Positions 1 to 12,771 of a stretch of DNA of 64,000 nt are shown here, piece by piece (positions within the stretch are counted from its first letter, which is position 1; every line of letters starts with the position of its first letter). The notes beneath the pieces are model-generated. The model was given only the letters and a program-made list of their open reading frames with translations. It searched no databases and was not told the origin of the DNA. The stretch spans positions 62,001-126,000 of the forward strand of contig MDYQ01000009.1 in NCBI GenBank assembly GCA_003024175.1, in the 5' to 3' direction. This stretch comes from Planoprotostelium fungivorum (Eukaryota; Evosea; Variosea; Cavosteliida; Cavosteliaceae). The position numbers and the translations under genes are program-made.

Positions 1-299
1 CTCGTATCTCTAAATCCATGCTCAAGTCCACAGAGTGAGCACCACTCACGTTACGAACCCCTTATATCTCTCACAGGAAGGACTTTGACATCGACGAGGT
101 CTTATCGAGGGCACCAGAGAGGAGATCTTTCAAAGGTGTAGAGATCAGTTTAGAAGATCCTCTGTACCGTGGGAGGGCTGTGGGAAAAATGGGGCGCAGA
201 GATATAGAAGACGACTGGTCCGAAGATTCAGAACAGGAGACGACTTATCTACCGCCAGAGGAAGATGATTATGTGGCTGAGATACATCATCATGGATGA
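1..299 (+). CDS. C-terminal end of an unidentified acidic protein (cut by window edge)
   Basis: Two exons (1-34 and 77-299) join across a 42-nt GT..AG intron into one frame that stops at TGA 297-299. The visible tail is highly charged. It begins with a basic stretch and ends with acidic runs such as DDWSEDSEQE and PPEEDDY followed by three histidines. No domain is recognisable in the roughly 85 residues visible, and the start lies left of the window. The short intron and clean splice junction match the other genes here, which supports a real gene. I do not recognise the family. Confidence 0.55.
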
Positions 300-619
300 C
301 TTCTTGTACAATTCGGTTATCATTCTTCTCTTACGCCGAGTTAACTCTCACGGTCGATAGAAACGTTAGTAGATATCTTGATGCTCGTATTCTTCTTATC
401 TCGCCGGCTGGCAGACGGGTCCAACTGTATACAGAACAACAAATGCAGGCTGGCAGACCAACGTTTATATCTCTTCAGGTCAGCAGATTGCTGAGCAGAA
501 CGTCGTGTCATCAGCTGATGACAGTGTCTCGACTCTATTTCACGTCTTCCCCCGCTCGATCTGTGGATGTGACACGCTTTACGCATTCGAAGTAGAAGGA
601 AGACGGTGGTTGTGTGAAT

Positions 620-907
620 CTAATATCGATATATCGCGGCAGTTGAAAGTTCCGAGATTATTATATCTGCAGCGAACCAAAGACAAAAACAAACAATAAT
701 CGAACCCCGGCCCTCTATACTACGCTTACTCTGTCCTCCCAAGGCCATGAGCTGAAAAGTACGGTCATAGGACGACAGAGTAGGTGTAGTATAGTCCAGA
801 GCCACTGTGTACCCCGCCACGAACATAGACAGTCCAACTATCATGTCGATGATGTATACACGCTCGGGTTTCACAGTCGGTAAGTTTTTCTTACGAATTG
901 GAGTCAA
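620..907 (-). CDS. possible small single-span membrane protein (5' end unclear)
   Basis: A minus-strand frame encodes basic residues, then a hydrophobic stretch (about IIDMIVGLSMFVAGYTVAL) typical of one membrane span, then a polar tail. A GTAAG..CTGCAG pair inside it could be removed without changing frame. No ATG stands at the 5' end of the frame. Either translation starts at an internal ATG near the span or a 5' exon was missed. The shape recalls small mitochondrial or ER membrane subunits, but nothing allows a family call. Confidence 0.3.
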   Translation of the reverse strand: MTPIRKKNLPTVKPERVYIIDMIVGLSMFVAGYTVALDYTTPTLSSYDRTFQLMALGGQSKRSIEGRGSIIVCFCLWFAADIIISELSTAAIYRY

Positions 908-1616
908 TTTTCAAAGGAAGCCAGATGCATCAGGTGGCTCCAGCATAGTATCCAGATAGACCAGCGAACTTTGTCTTAGGCGGAGTCCATGGTCTCTGCC
1001 TCAAGTCTAAGTCGCCGCGTTCCTGATGGAGAACCTTATCGTCTGGAACGGCTTATTTGTTGCCTTCTCCACAGAGAGCGATTCTGACGGTCAGCTGACA
1101 TCTATGTGATGCAGAGAGGATTCAGATTCAGGTGAGAGACTAATGAGGGAGAGTCTGGATGTACCAGCATATATCCTACAGTAAACAGAGAGATAGAGCG
1201 CTCAGTTATCCATCCTATGGAGTAAGACGTATCATTGACCATCCATTCATTGCTTTGAGTGCGAGATGATTAGATAAACGCGATTATCCGATCGATGATT
1301 GTCATAAAATAATGAAGTCGACAATTCGTTTGATTACGAACCATTGTACGTTCTAGATGACTAGGTATGTTTTCGCAACTGGATCAACCTCGATCTCCTC
1401 GTCACACTGTATCACCATAGAAGCAATCTGTGCTGTATCACCCACCACCTTGAAAACACAAAACATCAATAAACATTGATCGCGATGGCTCATGTTCGCA
1501 GAGAATGGTTTCTTTTTCATCCCAAACGTAACCATCCAACAGATTTGACAGCAAACAACGAGAGCTCGGTAACCCTGTAATTCCAATCTTCCGAACTCAA
1601 ACCGAAGACACAAGCC
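908..1616. other. stretch without a supported gene
   Basis: Only short open frames occur here (for example about 32 codons from the ATG near 989). I see no domain-like translation and no repeat. It probably holds the promoter of the nitronate monooxygenase gene that starts at 1617. Confidence 0.4.
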
Positions 1617-3201
<1,585 letters not shown>

Positions 3202-3241
3202 ATGTCGCTTTACAACGATGTAGATCGAATTTCTGTCGATT

Positions 3242-4234
3242 TTATGCCTCGAGGACCTCTCGACGCTTCTGCGGTAGCATGGCCTCGTCGTACATCTTGG
3301 CCAGCGCCTCAATGATTTGTGCCCCCGGCCTCAACCCGTTGTCTCTCATCTGACCCCACACGGCGCTCGCCTGGGCCAATTTTCCCTTCTCGATGCAAGC
3401 CTGGATGATTTCCTCGTACGTTCCAGCTTTGGGCTTGACTCCCGTCAAATTCATCTTGCGGAAGATGTTGATGGCTTTGGACAAGTTGGGGGTTTCAGAG
3501 GTGAGATGGAGGTTGATCAAGGAGGCGCACAGATCGGAGGTGGGCTTGATCCTCTCTTTCGTCAGCGTGTCCCAAGCTTTCGTGGCACCTGCGATGATGA
3601 GATGAGAAATAAAATGAAATAAAATGGTCGATGGGATCGAGTGAATGAGATGGATGACCTTCGATGTCCTTCGCAGAGACGAAAGTGGCGACGAATGCAG
3701 ACCATGCGTCTGTGTCTGGCTGGAAGCCTTTCTTCTTCATCTCTTCAAAGACCTCCTTCACTTTGGCGGAGTCGGCCGCCAATGCATGTGATCTGATGGT
3801 ACCATTGTATAACAAGGCGTCGGGCACAAGACCTCTCATCTGGATGTCTTCCAAGAAGGGGAGAAACTTCTGAGAGGACTCTGCATCTTTGGTCATGTGT
3901 TGGGTGATGATGTTGACGTGCTCTAACGAAGGGACTTCTCCGTCGTTGGAGAACATGAGTTGCTGGGCCTCTTCGAATTTCTTCTGTTTGCACAGTTGTT
4001 GTAGCTCATTGGAAATGGTGGAAGTGGCAAATGTACGGAAGCAAGGTGGGCGTGAGAGAACAACGGGTCTCTGAATGATCTTTTAGCTGAAGAAAGGTTT
4101 CAGTGTTCTCTCACCTTTATGGTGGCAGTTGCTGGCTTTGAAAAGGAGACAACAGATGTCTGAGACAGTTCAATTGAATGGATTGTTTGATATTTTACCT
4201 TGAGTAATTGGGATCTAAGAAAGGCGGTCTGCAT
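3242..4234 (-). CDS. pentatricopeptide-repeat protein, probably mitochondrial
   Basis: Three exons read from ATG 4232-4234 to TAA 3242-3244. The first exon (4199-4234) encodes MQTAFLRSQLLK, a basic, hydrophobic start like a mitochondrial presequence. A 128-nt intron follows. The body has PPR-type helix pairs with 35-residue spacing: LVPDALLYNGTIRSHA, FQPDTDAWSAFVATFV, IKPTSDLCASLINLHL, VKPKAGTYEEIIQACI and LRPGAQIIEALAKMY. PPR proteins bind organelle RNA, so a role in mitochondrial RNA metabolism is inferred. The 3' intron carries an AT-rich motif (3607-3625) seen in introns of several other genes. It is divergent from the DENN gene, with a 315-bp intergenic region. Confidence 0.8.
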
Positions 4235-4549
4235 GATGATCGTTCTTCCTGATTGCGATGTGATGTGATGTCATCTCATCGTTGTAAATGAATAGCTTGA
4301 CTTTTATTCTTATTTTTCACTTTCTTCGCACCAAACACGGATCACTTCTGTCTATCATCTTAGATGCACGACCAACATCTTCACCTCTGTCTATCTATCG
4401 GTCAGACAACGATGCGTCCGCTGATTTGGTCGGTATCGGGTAATTTTTGTAACGGAATGTTAAAAATTAACCGAAATGTTGTTGTGGTGGTCCACAACCA
4501 AGCCCGCCCTAGCCCATGGTGAACTCTCCTCTCGTGGACAGAAGTCAAA

Positions 4550-7500
4550 ATGGATACAGAATCTTTCGATAAGAGGTTACGCGAACTACTGTGAGACGAT
4601 TCATCTCTCTTATCATTGTCATATAGTGTCGATGGAGTGGAAGAATGTTCGCTTTATCGACTATAGACTTATTGGATGATGTGTGGATAACCAATCTTCA
4701 TTGTAAAATGCATTGTATTCCATCAATCCACTCAAGAATCACACGGGATGTTGAAGAAGAGACTCACGGGATCTTCAGACGGTCTCGTTCTGTAGGAGGG
4801 GCATTTCACGCGATCAGAGAGGGTCACTTTTTCGACCATTTTATAGTTGTTGGGTTGTCTCCCAATTCAGACATACAAACGAAACCGAAAGGTGAGATAC
4901 TCACCCACGCATCTACCTATAGATCGAATCATCACCTCCATCACATCACCTCCCGTCGATTATCATGTGTCATCTCATCTCATCTCATCTTCTGCAGGTG
5001 AAGGTGGTGTGGCACCACCTCAATCTCCAGAATTTACCATCAAGAAAGAAGATGTTCTCGCCTTGAGAGAGTCCCCCCGCAGTTGTGTGTCATCTCATCT
5101 GATCGAATGTCTACTGACACATGCGAAACAGCTCGAGCGAGGAACTCGACCTCCAACTCTTTGCGACCCGGGCAACCTTTAAGACATTCCGCCGACGGTG
5201 AAGAAGGAAGGAGAAGGTCCATGTCTGGAAAGTGAGTGTCCATCATCATCACCTCCGTATAGAAACCATCCGATCTACAATGTTGTAGATGATGATCACA
5301 AATCGATTTTTGACCGAATTTCAGTCTGGGAGGGGGGATGACACCGGAGAGACGCAGAGAATTATTTTTGAGAGACAACGAGAAGTCATCCAAGTCCAGC
5401 TGGATCGAAGTAGACACAGACGACAGCGGCAGGGTGAGGCTCATCACAGACGTCTATAGAAGAGTTGATGGGAGGGGCAGCCGTTAAAACCAGAGATCTT
5501 GTTCAAGTTTCCACCAGATAAAGACATACCGTTCGAAGCGGTACCCTTTTGTTTTCCTCAGAAGGCAACGATACACAAGGTGATGTATTTTATTTCATTT
5601 TATTCTTTTACTGAGGGAAGAAGGTCCTGCGACGGGGCTCGTTTTCTGAGGTACACAATGCTATTTTTGGATCCATGAGGCTGCTCGAAAAGACGAAAAA
5701 TTTCTTTTTATTTCTTCTGGTTCAAGACACAGAAGTTTTTTACGGAGTTTGCGTGAAGAATCAAGAGCTACTGAAGGTGAGACGATCCATCTACAACGTT
5801 GTAGATGACATACATCAGCGGTGGCCCAGCTTCTCTCAATCGGACGTGAACAAGGATAACCTGAGGAGTCTGTCGGATTACGGCTCGTTTACAACGAGAG
5901 TCTATTGCTTCATATCACGTTTTCCCTTCTTCAAATTACACTACGAAGTCATCTTCAGTATCCTGGGTGAGTCCCAAACCATTTTCCCGCCAAAAATTTC
6001 CCGCCAGAAATTGACTCCCCCAGCGAGAGAGAGACTGTACGTCTTCGAAGAACAGAAGGACGGCTTGGAGACCCTCCTCCGTCAGTCCCGTCCCAATCTG
6101 ATGATCGACTTGGAGCAGGAGCTCCAGAAGCAGGCCGCGCGGGTGGATGAAGTCCCAAACGAGATCACCGCCCTATTGCAATCGTACTATGGAAAGATCG
6201 TCCCCCGCAGCGGTCAATCTCTAGAGTTCGAGCTACCGCAGGAGGTCCACTCCCTCCTCTTCACGTGTCCGGTGAGTCTACAACGTTGTAGATGGAGGAT
6301 GACGTCATAAGGAGGAGGACGAAGATATTTTGCTCGCCACGTGGTGCCTCCCCGTTCTGTTCAGTGCGGTGAAAGTGGAGAGTGTGTTGACGCTCTTGTC
6401 GGCCGTGTTGCAAGAGAGATCGATCATCATAGAATGCTCCAACTGTGGAGTCCTGTCTGCCGTAGTGTGAGTCACAGAACGATAAATATCACCTACATTT
6501 GATTCACATTTATTTAAATTCGATCTTTCATTTCTATCGAAGTGACGTGGATCTAATCACTGTGACAGGTTGTCCATCATTCCACTGTTACGTCCGTACG
6601 TATGGCAGGGTCCCATTATTCCAATTCTTCCGGCCAATATGATGGAATTCCTGCAGTCTCCGGGTGATCTATTCTTCCGTTCTTCCGATCATCCTGACGT
6701 AAACAGTACCCTACATCGTCGGTGTCAGTGAACTGCCGGATTCGCTCGCGTCTGAATTATGCGATGCGACCATCCTGCGAATCAACAAGACCGATGACGT
6801 CATCACACAACCCGTCCCGGAGAAACTCCCCAGCTTACCCCACTACGAGAAACTATATCTTTTGTTTTCCATCTACAACCCGCCATTCCTTGACCTTCCC
6901 CACAGTCTCAAACCTCAAGTTGATGGTCCCAAAATGCGGTCAAGATCGTTACTACGAACCTCTCAAGGCGAAGAAAGAAGACGTGGACGCTTTCGTCCGC
7001 ATCGTCTATGAATTCAGACAGTACCACTCCTCCCTCTTAGATCCTATTCGACCACACATGAAACCTGGCATACTGCAGCTGATGGACAAGTCGAAGCTTG
7101 TCCATTCGATACCGAAGAGATTCCGTGACTTCTTTCAGAGGCTAATCGAGACGCAGCAGTTTGCAGAGTTTTTGCAGCACGTGACGCTGTTGCAATTTGA
7201 GGACGAGAAGCCGACGCAGGTGAGAGGGAGAGAGAGGGGAGGAGAGGACTGATGAGGGGTAGATGGTGCTGGCGGAGGTTGAGGATCGTATACAGCAGGT
7301 GAAGTGATGAGACGATGGTGTCACTACATCCACCATCATCATCTCATTTCACGACGTGATACACATTGCAATCATTACATCATCACCATCTGCAACAACT
7401 ACATCATGACAGAATCTATGAATATAGAATGTACCTGACAAACTTCACAGCTGGAGAAGCAGAAGAGAGAGGCGTTCGAACGCATCCGCGAATGCGATGA

Positions 7501-7672
7501 ACAGATCGCACATCTCCGAAAGCAACAGAGCAACCTCTTGATGGGGCCGATACTCACCAAGGCACCGGGGCTGGTCAGAACGTCCATCGAGTTCCTGTCT
7601 AGATCGTATAATGAGAAATTTCCAAAGGGTCTACTACACTCTTCCAGCAAGGAGAATAGAGAGAAGAAATAG
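4550..7672 (+). CDS. DENN-domain protein (putative Rab guanine-nucleotide exchange factor)
   Basis: DENN proteins activate Rab GTPases in membrane traffic. The tripartite module is visible. The upstream part has FFDHFIVVGLSP, then ILFKFPPDKDIPFEAVPFC and FLFLLVQDTEVFYGVC. The central DENN part has LPVLFSAVKVESVLTLLSAV, QERSIIIECSNCGVLSAVV, then PLLRPYVWQGPIIPILPANM and PYIVGVSELP. The downstream part has IPKRFRDFFQRLIETQQF. It ends with a short coiled coil and the stop at 7670-7672. At least a dozen tiny introns are needed. I am unsure of the exact junctions in the first two exons and near 6.86 kb, where the donor may be GTTTTC. Two introns carry complete 17-18 bp ATCTACAACGTTGTAGAT palindromes (5789, 6277). 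Another carries tandem TTTCCCGCC. Which DENN subfamily is not clear. Confidence 0.8.
5789..5806. repeat. intronic 18-bp palindrome ATCTACAACGTTGTAGAT
   Basis: Perfect 18-bp palindrome inside a 42-nt DENN intron. Identical or near-identical copies lie in introns of NBAS and the gamma-glutamyltranspeptidase gene. Confidence 0.9.
6277..6293. repeat. intronic palindrome copy (TCTACAACGTTGTAGAT)
   Basis: It sits immediately after the 5' splice site (GTGAG followed by the palindrome) of a DENN intron. A TGACGTCA palindrome (6300-6307) follows it in the same intron. Confidence 0.9.
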
Positions 7673-7767
7673 ATGGTTATTGTTTGTTCCCGTGTCGATG
7701 TCGATCCACAAACATGATGTGATACGGATGATATGATGATGGAGTGAGATCGGAGGGGACGTGGGAT

Positions 7768-8246
7768 CTATTGAGCTGTTCCTCTTGGTTGAGAGAGCTC
7801 CAGCAGCTTGGCCAAGATGTCCTTCTGCTTCAGATTCGGTACGGTGACTTCGTGCACCTTTCCAGATTCTGTAGACAGGTGAGTGTCTGTGTGGCCTCAT
7901 GATAGAGAATCACCCATCGTGACCGTCAGAGTGGGGGCATCGATCTTGTATAATTTTTGGTATTGGAATCGAACGTCTGGGTTCCAGTAAGAGAGAGGAG
8001 GGAACTCTAATTGGTAAAATTTTCTGCATGTCTTCAGAATCACTACTATTTAGGATCCAGCCATCACCTAGCACCCGCGTTTCCTCTCTGCGTTGACGAG
8101 ATCTTGAGATCTATGGACTTGATTCCATAGACATAGTTCTTCTCCTTGACGTATGTTTGGTGAAGAGTGGCCCAGGGCTTTTTCGATTGGTTTACGCCGG
8201 GAATGTATCCAAATTGAACTAATTTACCCCTTGCATTGTGCACCAT
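7768..8246 (-). CDS. MRPS25: mitochondrial small ribosomal subunit protein mS25
   Basis: Three exons (8068-8246, 7914-8023, 7768-7868) with 44-45 nt introns give about 130 residues. The L51/S25/CI-B8 fold signature is clear. A basic N-terminus leads to an IKSIDLKIS strand and the invariant NAGARKF, whose Arg codon is split by intron 1. Then come FPPLSYWNPDVRFQYQKLYK and the last strand SGKVHEVTVPNLKQKDIL. It acts in the head of the mitochondrial small ribosomal subunit. Starts are divergent from ACBD6 with only 156 bp between start codons, and stops converge with the DENN gene. The fit to MRPS25 in length and motif order is good. The related mL43 family is the alternative. Confidence 0.8.
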
Positions 8247-8402
8247 CTTTTCGCGATGTGATCTGATCTGATGTGATTCGAATTTTGCGATCGCACATCA
8301 TTACAACGACAGCGACCATCTTGTAGTGCAGCGCGAACGTTTCAGCCCACAGGATCTTCCTTATCCAATAAATCAGCGAGATAACTGTCCCGAAACATTA
8401 TC
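8247..8402. promoter_or_regulatory. 156-bp shared promoter between mS25 and ACBD6
   Basis: Both genes start outward from this short interval, so their promoters must lie here or overlap the coding ends. No clear TATA box is seen. Confidence 0.45.
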
Positions 8403-9395
8403 ATGAGTGAATTTCAAGAGGCAACTGCACACGTCGCAGCGAACAAAAGCCTCAAGGTCACACAAGAAGATCAACTCTCATTTTATGCCTTCTTCAAGTT
8501 GGCAACCGTTGGTCCTTGCAATACATCACGACCAGGTTTCTTTGATTTCGTCGGCCGAGCGAAATGGTGATCCTCTCTTCATCATCTCACACTGACACAT
8601 CGGTGCAGGGACGCGTGGAAGAATGCAGATAACAACTTGACGACTGAGCAAGCAGAGAAAGAGTACATCCGATTACTGGATCGACTGAATCCAAACTGGC
8701 GGTCTGTGACTCTCACAGAAGGTGTGACTGGATGAATCATTACATCCACTCATCCTCTAAAGAAATGAAGAAGGATGCATCTGCTTCTGATCGTTCGGAT
8801 GCAACAGGGACCGGTCCAGTATTCAGTATGCCTCAAATAGAGGAAGAGTGAGATCACATATCTCACTCCATCGTCCAATATTGCGACAGTGACACACCAG
8901 AAGAGAAGAGAGACTTGGCTTATTATACGAGTGCAGGAGACATCGAAACGGTGTTCTTTCACCTACCATCATCACCAATCTAAACGATGCAGGTGCGTAC
9001 GATGTTGTCGCAGACAGAAAACACGGCAGCACTCGTGGACAGAAAGGATGAAAGCGGCGTGGCAGGTGACCATTTATCACCTGATCCATCAGCATTGACC
9101 TCTTCCAGCTCTCCATTATGCCAGCGATCGAGGCCACACTGAACTCTTAAACCTATTGATCGAGAGCGGAGGAAATATCAACATCCAGGTGGCACTGCAT
9201 CTGATGGAATCATGTGATTTCTGATGTCAGCTGTAGGATGATGAAGGACAGACACCTCTTCACTACGCTGCCGTCACGGATAACGCAGAGATCTACAAGA
9301 TGCTCATCAACCGAGGTGCAGATGTTTCGATCACCGACAACGAGGGCCAGAATCCCAGCCAAATCGCCTCTGATTTTCTCAAAGTCTACATCTGA
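8403..9395 (+). CDS. ACBD6: acyl-CoA-binding protein with ankyrin repeats (ACBD6-like)
   Basis: An N-terminal acyl-CoA-binding domain (residues about 1-90) shows the four-helix ACBP pattern: DQLSFYAFFKLATVG, the FFDFVGRAKWDAWKN stretch with the conserved Lys-Trp pair, and AEKEYIRLLDRLNPNW. A polar acidic linker follows. Two ankyrin repeats come next, ALHYASDRGHTELLNLLIES and GQTPLHYAAVTDNAEIYKML with NRGADVSITDNEG. The order and short C-terminus match ACBD6, which carries acyl-CoA and supports N-myristoylation. Several 40-60 nt introns are needed. Its divergent partner is mS25. Confidence 0.88.
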
Positions 9396-9846
9396 GCCTT
9401 ATGCTCGTGTTTTTGTCTATAGATACTCCGACTTATGTCCTTTGTGACTTTGCGTTTCTAATGTGGTGCCTCTGTGGTGTGGTGTGGTGAGGCCAGGGGA
9501 GCTGATCACACGCACACATGAGAATGATCCGATGCGCAATTTCATACGAAATGGAAAATTTGTTACGTATTCGGGGAACCGCAGCCCACGAAAAACCAAA
9601 CGTTCTATTCTCAGGGACAACACACGGACAGGAATGCAGTGATCGACTCAATTTAAGTCTGACTTGTGGTCCAGGCTAGGGACGATCTCCACTTTCTGAT
9701 AGAAGAAACGGCCTTGGATCTCCAGTGCGGAACCACAAGGCGTTACCAGGTAACCCGACCAGCCTGACCAAGAAGTCATTCCATACGAACAACAACTTCG
9801 AACACTCAAGCTACTACAACAAACGCTAACGCCACTCACGAATACG
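9396..9846. other. intergenic stretch upstream of the LamG gene
   Basis: Open frames here are short and not domain-like. The interval probably contains the ACBD6 3' end and the promoter of the strongly codon-biased LamG gene. Confidence 0.4.
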
Positions 9847-12471
9847 ATGAAACGCGCAGTCACTCTACTGCTATTGGCTCTCTTCTCTTCGGCATGGGCG
9901 ACGTGTCAGTCTGGCTACTCGTATTGCCCCGGCATCAACTCATGCTACGACCCCACTCAGTACTCTTGCGACCGCGATCAGTTCAACAACCAGTATCGCC
10001 TCTGTGCCGCCGGCACCGTCTCCTGTAACGACGTCTGCATCGCATCTTGTGCCTACCAGTGCGCCGCCGATGGATCGGTGAGTCCCCTCTACATCACCTC
10101 TCTCATTTGAACACCGTCTCTCTCTTCCTCTCCACATCGTCATTCGATCTCTCATTATCTCATCTGATGGAATCGCAGTACTACGTCAAGAACAACAGAA
10201 CATGCCCACCCCCTCCAACCTGTCTCAACTCCAACACATTCGCCTGCGGTGCCGCCTGCTACGACAAGAGCAGATTCTGCTGCATCTCCGGCCAACCTCA
10301 AGACACCAACACCTGCCCCCAGCCCACCAGCTCTGTCTGTGACTCCACCTCCACCTGCCCCTTCGGCCTCTACAACGTGGGCTCTCTCGCCGACGGCCAA
10401 CTCCGCCTCAACTTTGGCCCCGGAGCGTTCTCGGTCAACTTTACGCTTAGAAACGGAAACTTGTTCGACCAGAGAGGATTCCAGTGCTACATCTCCTCCA
10501 GCGGTCAGCTGCAGTGTGATCGGGCACCACAGACGGCAGCCACCTCATTCTGCCTGTCGGGTGACTTCCTCAGCCGCAATGGAAACCTCGTGTGGTACTC
10601 GTGTGCCGTGGGAACGGGTGGCTCCAACTTGTACACCACCAACATCGACAGCGTGGCTTGCTCGGCTACGTACTTGTACGTAACTCCATTCTGTCCCCCT
10701 ACTCCACCCCCCACCAGCTCCACCGTGGCTCCCACAACTTCTACCGTGGCTCCCACCAGCTCCACGAAGGCTCCCACAACCTCCACAGTGGCTCCCACCA
10801 GCTCCACGAAGGCTCCCACCAGCTCCACCGTGGCTCCCACAACTTCCACCGTGGCTCCCACGACCAAGCCAACCACTCAGCCTTCCACGACATCTTACGT
10901 GCCCACCACGACCTATATCCCCCCCACCACCGCACCATGCGTCCCCGGTGGCGTCGTCATTCCCGTGCCTTACTGCTACTTCTCCTTCGACTTCGAGATC
11001 TTCGGTGGACTCTTGAAGGACGACAGTGGAAAGGGCAGACACGGTACCTGCCTCGGTCAGCCTAAGAAGTCGGAGGGTAGATCTAAATTTGGACTCAACT
11101 TTGATTTCTCTCTTGGATTCCAAGGTGTAAGAGTCGATCAGACCAGCGGCCTCAAGGGCGATTTCTCCATCGCAACGTGGTTGAAGGTGACATTTTATTC
11201 GATTTTATTCTTTTCACTCACCCTATCTTTAGATCTCCGAGAACAGCGAGAAGACCATGAAGATCGTCTCGACCAAATCTGGCCTCTTCTCTCTCCTCAC
11301 CGGTTGGGAGCTGACGCTGTGTCCCAAGACCAAGACCGTCACCTTCGTCTCTGGCTTCTCCAGCGTCTCTTGGAACATCGATTTCTCCGTGAACGCATGG
11401 TTCCACATCGCTTTCTCTGCGGAGAAGAGCGGCAAGGTCACCCTCTACATCAACGGTGTCGCCGGCGTCTCTCAGTACATCTCCCTGTCCAAGTGTGGCA
11501 GCGCCCTCTACATCGCCTCCGACAAGGGCAACTGCAACTTCAAGGGCTCTTTCGATGATTTTCTCCTCTTCGATATCTGCATCTCCATTCGCGAGGTCCT
11601 GGCCATCATCAACAACCGCTGCGATACCACCACCACCGCTCAGATCTCCTCCACGACCAAGTTGGTGACGTCATCTCAACTGCCACCCTCCACCACCAGC
11701 AAGGTGACCCCTCCCCCCACTCAGAAGCCTCCCAAGAAGTGTGGACTCCCCTGGCTGTACTGGTCGTTTGACAAGACCAAGGAAGGAAAATGCTCCGACG
11801 ATTCCGGTCACGGCCGCCACGGTTGGTTCTCCGAAGAGTTCTCCCTCGTTCCCGGCAAACTGAGACAAGCCTGCAACTGGAAGCGCAACAACAACTTGCA
11901 CATCTCCCTCTCTCAGTGTGACCTCCACAAGTCCTTCACCATCGCCGCTTGGATCAAACTGGACGTCATCAACGGAAAGAACATCATCGCCAGCACGAAA
12001 TCCCTCCTCACCGGCTGGGAGCTGGCTTACGACGGTCAGGGCAAGAGCATCACCTTCACTTCTTCTCTCGGCAGCTCGGTCAGCTGGGACGCCTCCTCCA
12101 TCAGCCTTGGAGTCTGGGTCCACGTTGCCATATCCATCGACGTCACACGCGCCGAACTCTACTTGAATGGAAACTCTTGCGGCTCCAAGTCCATCGCAGC
12201 CTGCTCTTCCAGCTTCATCGGTCTCAGCGTCGGTGGAAAGATATTCTCTCAGCCACTCCTGGGTGCCATCGACGAGTTCTTACTCTTCGATCGAGCGTTA
12301 GACAGAGAAGAAGTCTGTGACGCCAGGGACAAATACCAGACTGGAACCACCGTCGAGCAGAACAACTGGAGCAAGCAGAGCAACTCTAACGATTGGGGAG
12401 CTGGCTGGGAGCTTGGAGTGAATCTGTCTCTCGTTGGATTGAACAGACTGAACAACTGGTGGATCTTCTGA
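9847..12471 (+). CDS. secreted LamG/concanavalin-like protein with mucin-type linker
   Basis: Three exons. The start MKRAVTLLLLALFSSAWA is a signal peptide. A Cys-rich N-terminal region follows, then a compact Cys-containing domain (about residues 120-240), then a Thr/Ser/Pro linker of seven 7-residue units (PTSSTVA/PTTSTVA/PTSSTKA). Two LamG/concanavalin-like modules end the protein. Each opens with (Y/C)xxSFD and DDSGxGRHG, continues with FSIATWLK or FTIAAWIK, and closes with SFDDFLLFD or AIDEFLLFD. It was probably secreted to the cell surface or a wall, with the linker O-glycosylated. Codon choice is strongly C-ending, suggesting high expression. Intron 2 (after IATWLK) carries the intronic ATTTTATT motif. 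No catalytic residues are apparent, so glycan or protein binding is inferred. Confidence 0.85.
10710..10862 (+). repeat. 21-bp coding minisatellite (mucin-like linker)
   Basis: About seven tandem 21-bp units, each encoding PT(S/T)ST(V/K)A, inside the LamG gene. Unit sequences are close but not identical, so length variation between strains is likely. Confidence 0.85.
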
Positions 12472-12771
12472 AAGCATAAAGTGACAAGACTTATTTAAAC
12501 GTGTTTATTTCTTCTCGTGGATTGTACTGAAACACGAGCGGAGCGATGTCTCTTGGTCATGTTTTAGAGGATGAGAGAGGTCGTGATATGTGTATGATCG
12601 TGAGAAAGAGGATGATTGCTATCGCGCGATGATGAAGAGCGCGATGTCGTCAAATCATGACGAAGGTCCCCGACATCGATTGTGTGTGACAAATGAAACA
12701 GATGTCACCGTGTGATGAAGATCATGATCATCATCGATTGCGAACAAAAGAAGAACACGTGTTCTTCATCT
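12472..12771. other. convergent 3' ends of the LamG and NSE4 genes
   Basis: No gene is visible. This 300-bp interval separates two convergent stop codons and must hold both 3' untranslated regions. Confidence 0.45.

Noticed and set aside
10505-11123. Long minus-strand open frames opposite the LamG mucin linker
   Set aside because: They are low-complexity Val/Gly/Ala repeats produced by the 21-bp minisatellite read backwards. The plus strand has the signal peptide and domains.
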